From: Trichomonas tenax
Lineage: Eukaryota; Parabasalia; Trichomonadida; Trichomonadidae
DNA: 10,552 nucleotides
Assembly: GCA_023091735.1 (NCBI GenBank)
Contig: JALKBU010001478.1
Coordinates: 1 to 10,552 of the forward strand
Direction of reading: 5' to 3'
Below are positions 6,761-10,552 of the stretch, one piece after another (the first letter of the stretch is position 1; each line of letters begins with the position of its first letter). A model generated the notes under the pieces. The model saw only the letters and a program-made list of their open reading frames with translations, made no database searches and was not told the DNA's origin. The position numbers were made by a program, and so were the translations under genes.

Positions 6761-7241
6761 TAATTCATAAAATTTCATTTATAGGGTGTCCAGAAACCTC
6801 CGTAGCATCAAAAGACTGATAAATGATCAAAGTAAGCTGAAAGCAGATATAGAATCAATACACATCCCAACCCCATTCATTTTTAATATCTAGGTCTGAT
6901 CTTTAATATATAGAGTTAACTGCATTTTTGTAATCCCAACAAATTTTGAGTATTTTTCGAGCTTGAAAAAAATTTAAATTGTACCTGTGAGTTATATCAT
7001 AATTATGTTTAATTTTTTTTCAAGGTAAATAATAAATATGTAGTCTGTTATTGCATTATCTTGTGCTTTTGTGGTTTGGTGCAACAAATTAAGGTCGATG
7101 AACTTGAATTTCAAAGTTTTTTATTTTTTGAAAATTTTCATCAGATTTTACCTTTTCCTTTTTATGTCACTTTATAACAAGAACAAGTTGTACATATATA
7201 ATTTCATTTAATATACAATAGATAAGGTTTTAATTATTTAA
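6761..7241. other. AT-rich spacer, nothing recognised
   Basis: No coding frame, repeat match to the element termini, or RNA gene was found. The left boundary of the right-hand element cluster must lie here or in the first part of the decayed coiled-coil gene, but no AGTTAGTAA terminus is present. Confidence 0.5.
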
Positions 7242-7604
7242 ATCCTTGATCTATTTCTGGGTATTTCGAGTCATTGCTCTTGTAGGCATGAATTTGTTAA
7301 AAATGATGGATTTTATGTGGAAAATATTCATGTAAATGAACTAGATACAAAAATTAAAGATTCAATTAATACATAAGTAAATAAACAAAAAGAATTTGAG
7401 TTAGAAAAGAACATTAAAGATTTAAATGATGAAATACGTAATAATCAAATTCAAATAGATACACAAAAACATAGAAATGAATTTGAAAAATCATTAGCTG
7501 GTAGGGCTTTATCCTATCAAATAGCGTTTCAAGCAACCGAAGCAGAACGAACGGCTAAGAAAAAAGAACTGTTAGAATGAGAAGGCGAACAGTTTAAATT
7601 AAGC
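7242..7604 (+). pseudogene. Broken 5' part of the coiled-coil gene
   Basis: In frame with the gene that follows, this part reads a short Cys/His-containing stretch (HCSCRHEF), then hydrophilic helical sequence (KQKEFELEKNIKDLNDEIRN), then SLAGRALSYQIAFQATEAER. It is interrupted by TAA at 7374-7376 and TGA at 7578-7580. Upstream, TAA at 7239 closes the frame. The intact protein would have been about 245 residues or longer. Confidence 0.55.
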
Positions 7605-7982
7605 ATGCGATTAGCGGCTCAGAAAGAAGTACGGGATTTTATTTACGGTAAGAGTTATACAGAAGTTGATGATGCGATAACGAAAGAAATCGAGAAGTAT
7701 AGGGATAAGTCAGACACGTATTCAAAATATTTAGAAAATGCATTTAAAGACAAACAAGTTGCACGACAATTACAAGAATCAAACGCGGATGAAGCAACAA
7801 TTAAAATTAATAATTACATTAAAAGTATTGAAGTATCAGATGCAGGACGCCAAATGCTTCAATCTTTCGACAAACAACATAACATTAATTACCTTGAAAT
7901 TTTGAATGACTTAAGCCTACCATTAAAACTTAAATACTATCATGATTTCAGAAAAACCTATAATATTCCTGATTCCATCTAA
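7605..7982 (+). CDS. Coiled-coil protein, C-terminal part (probably a pseudogene)
   Basis: 125 residues from an internal Met. Only nine codons separate it from an in-frame TGA, and homologous-looking sequence continues upstream, so this Met is probably not the native start. The sequence is helical and charged (VDDAITKEIEKYRDKSDTYS, then VARQLQESNADEATIKINNY) and ends NDLSLPLKLKYYHDFRKTYN. No catalytic motif or membrane segment. It precedes the capsid-like gene on the same strand by 49 bp, so a structural or assembly role is possible. Family not recognised. Confidence 0.5.
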   Translation: MRLAAQKEVRDFIYGKSYTEVDDAITKEIEKYRDKSDTYSKYLENAFKDKQVARQLQESNADEATIKINNYIKSIEVSDAGRQMLQSFDKQHNINYLEILNDLSLPLKLKYYHDFRKTYNIPDSI

Positions 7983-8020
7983 TTTTCATTATTTATTTTT
8001 ATAAATTCAATTTTTTATCG

Positions 8021-8031
8021 TCATTAAAAAC
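8021..8031 (+). promoter_or_regulatory. Initiator (Inr) of the capsid-like gene
   Basis: TCATTAAAAAC with the A of TCA 9 nt before the ATG at 8032. It matches the T. vaginalis Inr core TCA-Y-T/A and the usual short distance to the start codon. It is the best promoter match in the window. Confidence 0.55.
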
Positions 8032-8829
8032 ATGTACGCAGCTCAAAATCAAACTCCAACAATTATCGATTCATTAAGTAGCAACATTACCGATTGGTAT
8101 GAAGCCTGCGATAATACAATCGCTAAATCTGAAATTATCCCAGGAACTTATGAATACACTAGCGCTGTTTCTTATGGCAATGTTGGAACGATTCAAGAAG
8201 GTTCTTCAACAATGGTTGATATTGCCTGCAATCGTTTTGAAATTGTTTCTTTGAATAATTCATATATCACTATCAAACAGAATTTAGATTTGAAAGTTCC
8301 CAAACTCAATGATAACAAAATCGTAAAACCATTATTTTATTTCGGTTATCAATATGCTCCTGAATGCATTATTGCGTATCGTTTATACAGTAATTCAGAT
8401 CAAATTCAAACCGTCAATTTTGCAAATTATGAATGGTTTGCATTAAGGAATTCAGTTCAGCCGGAAGCTAAAGAAACAAGTTCTGATTATGCAACGATTG
8501 CAAAAATCAGAGAAATTAATCCACACGTACCAGGAGTTTATCTTGATTTATCAAAAATCTATGGCAACAGAACGATTAAAGTTGAATTATACACAAAAGT
8601 TTATTTGAATTCGTTCTTAACTCTTCGCCATCTTCGTTATATCGCAAACTTCCAGGGTAAAATAACAATTGAATTAATCCCATCGTATCACGGAGTTAGT
8701 AAGGAACATTTCGCAGAATCTGCAACTGCGTCGCAGCTCCGCGAAATGTTGGATGAGTGTGATCACTACTTACATCAGACCTTGTCAGAGTCAGTGGTAC
8801 ATAGTTGGTTTCCCCCATGTAGTGATTAA
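8032..8829 (+). CDS. Major-capsid-like protein, N-terminal part, truncated by M4
   Basis: 265 residues from an ATG preceded by an Inr. The segments EGSSTMVDIACNRFEIVSL, PLFYFGYQYAPECIIAYRLY, NFANYEWFALRNSVQPEAKE and ANFQGKITIELIPSY follow the order of the first jelly roll in Polinton-type capsid proteins, and parallel the 226-residue protein encoded at 481-1161. Identity between the two is low. Family-like sequence ends at IPSYHG, where the M4 tip begins (8694). The last 45 residues or so, including AESATASQLREML from the palindrome, and the TAA stop are encoded by the M4 terminal repeat. A full capsid protein would need roughly a further 200-300 residues. The product is probably non-functional alone, but the frame and promoter are intact. 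A single-jelly-roll minor capsid protein is the alternative. Confidence 0.55.
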   Translation: MYAAQNQTPTIIDSLSSNITDWYEACDNTIAKSEIIPGTYEYTSAVSYGNVGTIQEGSSTMVDIACNRFEIVSLNNSYITIKQNLDLKVPKLNDNKIVKPLFYFGYQYAPECIIAYRLYSNSDQIQTVNFANYEWFALRNSVQPEAKETSSDYATIAKIREINPHVPGVYLDLSKIYGNRTIKVELYTKVYLNSFLTLRHLRYIANFQGKITIELIPSYHGVSKEHFAESATASQLREMLDECDHYLHQTLSESVVHSWFPPCSD

Positions 8830-8915
8830 AATTTTCATTTCTTACAAAATTAACGTTATTATTGATTTTAAAACTAATGACTATATAGAATCTATTCAGT
8901 TTTTAAAATAATATA
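8694..8915 (+). repeat. Terminal repeat of M4 (divergent)
   Basis: In the same order as the other copies: AGTTAGTAA, the palindrome, GGTTTCCCCCATGTAG (compare GGTTCCCCTCCATATAG at 9893), TTACAAAATTAACGTTATT, TTTTAAAACTAATGACTATA and TTCAGTTTTTAAAATAAT. Spacing is close to that of 9793-9998. The CTAA microsatellite and GAAAGCGAAAGG parts are missing. Confidence 0.65.
8705..8750. repeat. Terminal palindrome, M4 copy with changed arms
   Basis: The arms AACATTTCGC (8705-8714) and GCGAAATGTT (8741-8750) are perfectly complementary, and CTGC/GCAG pair inside. The other copies have GATGTTCGC and GCGAACATC, so both arms changed together. It is 11 nt from the tip, as elsewhere. Confidence 0.75.
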
Positions 8916-8939
8916 ATTTTTATAATTTCTAAGTAAACA

Positions 8940-9335
8940 ATGAGTCAGTACATTTATTATAAAACATTCCCCGAACGTTTACAGAAGTTATTCATTAACG
9001 ATACAAAGCTAAGAAACACAAATTATGGCAAACAAGACGATGAACCAGAATATATAACATTGCCGTATGACGTAAAATTTATCGCTTATGGGTCAACAGT
9101 AATGAGAGGAACTAGATTTACATTTTATACTAAAAATTATTTCTACAGTGTGAATCAACAGAGGATATATTACATTAACGTATATATGAATAAAGTGACG
9201 ATATTAGAACTTGATATTCATAATCAGTATTGTTTATTCGGAGATGATGGAGCCGGTTATTATATAAAACCATTTAATCCTTATTGCTCGTTTTATTCAT
9301 GTTTACAGAGTTATATCGATGAATTCTATAAGTAA
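8940..9335 (+). CDS. Orphan 131-aa protein
   Basis: Not recognised. It is rich in Tyr, Phe and Asn, with strand-like stretches (YITLPYDVKFIAYGSTVMRG, then FTFYTKNYFYSV and YYINVYMNKVTILELDI) and the C-terminal NPYCSFYSCLQSYIDEFYK. There is no signal peptide, membrane helix or catalytic motif. A small beta-rich globular protein is likely. It follows the M4 terminal repeat by about 24 bp, points inward and converges on K3 (48 bp between stops). The start ATG at 8940 is the first in frame, with no clean Inr before it. The frame is intact although neighbours are broken. Confidence 0.6.
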   Translation: MSQYIYYKTFPERLQKLFINDTKLRNTNYGKQDDEPEYITLPYDVKFIAYGSTVMRGTRFTFYTKNYFYSVNQQRIYYINVYMNKVTILELDIHNQYCLFGDDGAGYYIKPFNPYCSFYSCLQSYIDEFYK

Positions 9336-9383
9336 TTATAATTTATTTTTCCCACCTATGACAAAAATAATGTGAAAAATGTT

Positions 9384-9785
9384 TTATTCAGTCTTCTTCT
9401 GTTCTTCCTTCTTCTTTGCTTCGGGACTTTCTCCCTCGATGGCTTTAGCCCGTTCTTCTTCCTTCATTCTTTTTGCAATCCATCGCGGATTCTTCTGCCT
9501 GCCTGCTGCAAGAGCTGCTAACTGCTTTTCACTGCATTTACGTTTAGCCTTAACTTGTTTCTCTTCGGCACTTTGTGCCTCAAGGGCTTTAGCCCATTCT
9601 GAAGGAGTGAATCCGACATCTGTCTTTTCTACAGACTTTTTATTCTTCTTTGGTTTCTGTGTTGCCTTGAGTTCATTTAATATTTCTTCCTTCAAAGATG
9701 ATTTAAGAGCTTCGATATCTGTCAATGCACTATGTGCCCGGGAGGTCTCGTTGAGACCCAAGCTCCGCGTTTGTTCGCAATCCAT
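9384..9785 (-). CDS. Lysine-rich small protein K3 (divergent, extended N terminus)
   Basis: 133 residues. The core KAKRKCSEKQLAALAAGRQK with NPRWIAKRMKEEE is shared with K1, K2 and K4 but is less similar at DNA level. Where K2 starts MTD, K3 reads A-L-T-D: the ancestral ATG position is TTG (9723-9725), and 20 extra codons (MDCEQTRSLGLNETSRAHSA) lie upstream. That leader is built from palindromes: GCG-6nt-CGC (9767-9778), GGTCTC-GTT-GAGACC (9744-9758) and GCAC-TAT-GTGC (9727-9737). The linker has GGCAC-TTT-GTGCC (9567-9579) and GGGC-TTTA-GCCC (9584-9595), which add the EWAKALEAQSAEE segment. Its ATG is only 7 bp from the M5 tip, so its original promoter was probably replaced or lost. Nucleic-acid binding is inferred from charge. 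Confidence 0.7.
   Translation of the reverse strand: MDCEQTRSLGLNETSRAHSALTDIEALKSSLKEEILNELKATQKPKKNKKSVEKTDVGFTPSEWAKALEAQSAEEKQVKAKRKCSEKQLAALAAGRQKNPRWIAKRMKEEERAKAIEGESPEAKKKEEQKKTE
9423..9595. repeat. Short palindromes in K3, 3' half
   Basis: GGGAC-TTT-CTCCC (9423-9435, one mismatch), GGC-TTTA-GCC (9441-9450), GGCAC-TTT-GTGCC (9567-9579) and GGGC-TTTA-GCCC (9584-9595). The motif GGGCTAAAGCCC, with its neighbour, appears twice in this gene at two places in the protein. Confidence 0.65.
9727..9778. repeat. Palindromic leader of K3
   Basis: GCAC-TAT-GTGC (9727-9737), GGTCTC-GTT-GAGACC (9744-9758) and GCG-TTTGTT-CGC (9767-9778) occupy most of the 60 bp that encode the N-terminal extension absent from K2. 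Confidence 0.7.
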
Positions 9786-9803
9786 GATTTATAGTTAGTA
9801 ATA

Positions 9804-9850
9804 GGATGTTCGCAGCAGCTACGACTACGCCGTGGCTGCTGCGAACATCT
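9804..9850. repeat. 47-nt terminal palindrome, M5 copy (longest perfect stem)
   Basis: GATGTTCGCAGCAGC (9805-9819) and GCTGCTGCGAACATC (9835-9849) form a perfect 15-bp stem; the inner 15 nt retain partial ACG/CGT pairing. It is 11 nt from the tip at 9793. Confidence 0.85.
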
Positions 9851-10000
9851 TTTTAAATATATTTACGACAGAATTAGTTTTACAAATTAGGTTCCCCTCC
9901 ATATAGAAAATAAATTTTTGAATTACTTACAAAAACTAACGTTAATTTTATTTTAAAACTCCTGATTTTATAAAATCTGATCAGTTTTGAAAATAATTTA

Positions 10001-10075
10001 TGATTTCGCCACGAGTTCTGCGAACATCTTTTTAAATAATTACTGAAATCACAAATTATAAAGATAATAATTTAT
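10001..10075. repeat. Internal second palindrome piece in M5 repeat
   Basis: GATTTCGCCACGAGTTCTGC followed by GAACATCTTTTTAAATAATT and AATTTATG corresponds to the tip-proximal segment of M2 (2375-2445, inverted), here about 200 bp inside. It still forms a short imperfect hairpin (GATTTCGC with GCGAACATC). Confidence 0.6.
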
Positions 10076-10253
10076 GACTAACTAACTAAAAAAAGAAAGC
10101 GAAAGGATTTGGGGTAAGGAAATTTTGAAAATTAATTTTAGTGATTATGAGAGAAAATTTATTCAGTTTTAAAAATAATTTATGACTAACTAACTAAGAA
10201 AAGAAAGCGAAAGGAAATGAGGGTAAGGAAATTTTGAAAAATAATTTTAGTGG

Positions 10254-10552
10254 TTATTCTGATTTCTTTTCTTCTTCCTGCTTCTTCTTTTCTTCCTCTG
10301 CTTCTCTCATACGTTTACTTATCCATCTCGGATTCTTCTGTCTTCCTGCAGCAAGTGCTGCTAATTGTTTTTCTGTACATTTACGTTTAGGCTTAACGGG
10401 TTTATTTTTTAAGGATGTAAATCCGTCATCATCTTTTTCATTCTTTTTCGTCTTTCTTGTTTTCGTTGTTGCTTTGAGTTCGTGACCTTCGGTCTTGGAG
10501 CTAAGCTCCTTTAATATTTCTTCCTTTAATGTCGCTTTCAAAGTTTCGAAGT
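10254..10552 (-). CDS. Lysine-rich small protein K4 (5' end just outside window)
   Basis: The frame is open to the right edge. The visible part starts FETLKATLKEEILKELSSK, so only about three codons (M-T-D by comparison with K2) are missing. It has the conserved core KPKRKCTEKQLAALAAGRQK and NPRWISKRMREAEE and a short Lys/Glu tail lacking the ALEGQSPE segment found in K1 and K2. Palindromes GGAGC-TAA-GCTCC (10497-10509) and GACC-TTC-GGTC (10484-10494) match those in K2. The stop is the TAA of ATAACCAC, a sequence that lies in the 3' non-coding repeat of K1 and K2, so about 12 bp have been deleted at the gene end. It is transcribed toward the M5 tip. Confidence 0.7.
   Translation of the reverse strand, partial: FETLKATLKEEILKELSSKTEGHELKATTKTRKTKKNEKDDDGFTSLKNKPVKPKRKCTEKQLAALAAGRQKNPRWISKRMREAEEEKKKQEEEKKSE

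Larger units (their letters stand above)
7242..8693 (+). mobile_element. Remnant of element M3, cut on the right by M4
   Basis: Contains a decayed coiled-coil gene and a capsid-like gene on the same strand, 49 bp apart. Its left end has no recognisable terminus. Its right end is interrupted at 8693/8694 by the tip of M4. The order of accessory gene then capsid-like gene parallels M2. The assignment is inferred from the capsid-like gene. Confidence 0.4.
8694..9792 (+). mobile_element. Element M4 (divergent subfamily), cut on the right by M5
   Basis: The tip AGTTAGTAAGG at 8694 is followed by a divergent terminal repeat, the 131-residue gene pointing inward and the lysine-rich gene K3 pointing toward the tip. 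It ends at 9792, where the M5 tip begins. Both its terminal repeat and its K gene are the most divergent of the four sets, which supports grouping them as one element. Confidence 0.5.
9793..10253 (+). repeat. Terminal repeat of M5
   Basis: From the tip: the 47-nt palindrome (9804-9850), GGTTCCCCTCCATATAG near 9893, TTACAAAAACTAACGTTAATT near 9926, and CAGTTTTGAAAATAATTTATG. Then comes a second partial palindrome (about 10001-10029) followed by AATTACTGAAATCACAAATT, and two roughly 108-bp units with CTAACTAACTAA and GAAAGCGAAAGGA (starting near 10076 and 10184). Confidence 0.75.
9793..10552 (+). mobile_element. Maverick/Polinton-like element M5, terminal part
   Basis: The tip AGTTAGTAATAGG is at 9793; the body continues beyond the right edge. 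It has a long mosaic terminal repeat and the lysine-rich gene K4 facing the tip. Repeat and gene are close to those of M1 and M2 but inverted relative to them. The outside flank is ATTTAT (9787-9792), a candidate 6-bp target duplication. Confidence 0.6.

Noticed and set aside
6783..6815. GGGTGTCCAGAAACCTCC as a possible mariner-type end
   Set aside because: Vague resemblance to Tc1/mariner-like ends only; no inverted partner or transposase remnant was found nearby.
9379..9798. 139-codon + frame opposite K3, and a similar one opposite K4 (10234-10485)
   Set aside because: Shadows of the lysine-rich genes; conserved core residues are only meaningful on the minus strand.
1..10552. Palindrome-separated genes as an integron-like cassette array
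   Set aside because: The palindromes sit at a fixed 11 nt from an AG tip with abrupt loss of similarity and in opposite orientation on the two sides, which fits element termini better than recombination sites.

Overview
The window looks like AT-rich, intron-poor protist DNA, most probably Trichomonas vaginalis or a close parabasalid. Three things point there: a BspA-like leucine-rich-repeat gene with 24 near-identical 23-residue repeats in the middle; a TCATT initiator (Inr) 9 nt before one start codon; and dense remains of what look like Maverick/Polinton DNA elements on both sides. No polymerase, integrase, ATPase or protease gene is inside the window. The element assignment therefore rests on termini, capsid-like genes and gene organisation. 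No RNA gene, CRISPR array or bacterial-type operon was seen.

Layout. Four copies of one terminal module are present: two in + orientation on the left (termini at 578 and 2485) and two inverted on the right (termini at 8694 and 9793). Read from outside in, every copy starts exactly with AGTTAGTAA. After 11 nt it has a 47-nt imperfect palindrome, then a GGTTCCCC-like block, a TTACAAAA-TAACGTT block and CTAA/TTAG repeats. Similarity stops abruptly at the AG, so I read these as element ends. M1 (1-578, rest to the left) is inserted in a capsid-like gene of M2 (579-2485). On the right, M4 (8694-9792) is inserted in a capsid-like gene of M3 (about 7242-8693), and M5 (9793 to the end) abuts the start of an M4 gene.

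Genes. Each element end carries a small lysine-rich gene (four copies, K1-K4) transcribed toward its own terminus. M2 also carries a 120-residue charged protein and a 226-residue MCP-like fragment in one direction. M3 carries a decayed coiled-coil gene followed by a 265-residue MCP-like fragment. M4 carries a 131-residue orphan that converges on K3. The likely theme is virion structure: capsid shell, basic DNA-binding or core proteins, and accessory structural proteins. This is inferred from sequence texture, not shown.

Between the element clusters, 3100-7240 looks like cellular DNA: a decayed reading frame (about 4025-4510), the BspA-like gene (4685-6760) and featureless AT-rich spacers.

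The most unusual signal is the palindromes. The terminal 47-nt palindrome keeps its arms through compensatory changes in the divergent copy. A separate class of short GC-rich palindromes with mostly 3-4 nt loops lies inside the coding sequences of the lysine-rich genes. There they account for in-frame length differences, including a 9-codon insert and a 20-codon N-terminal extension.
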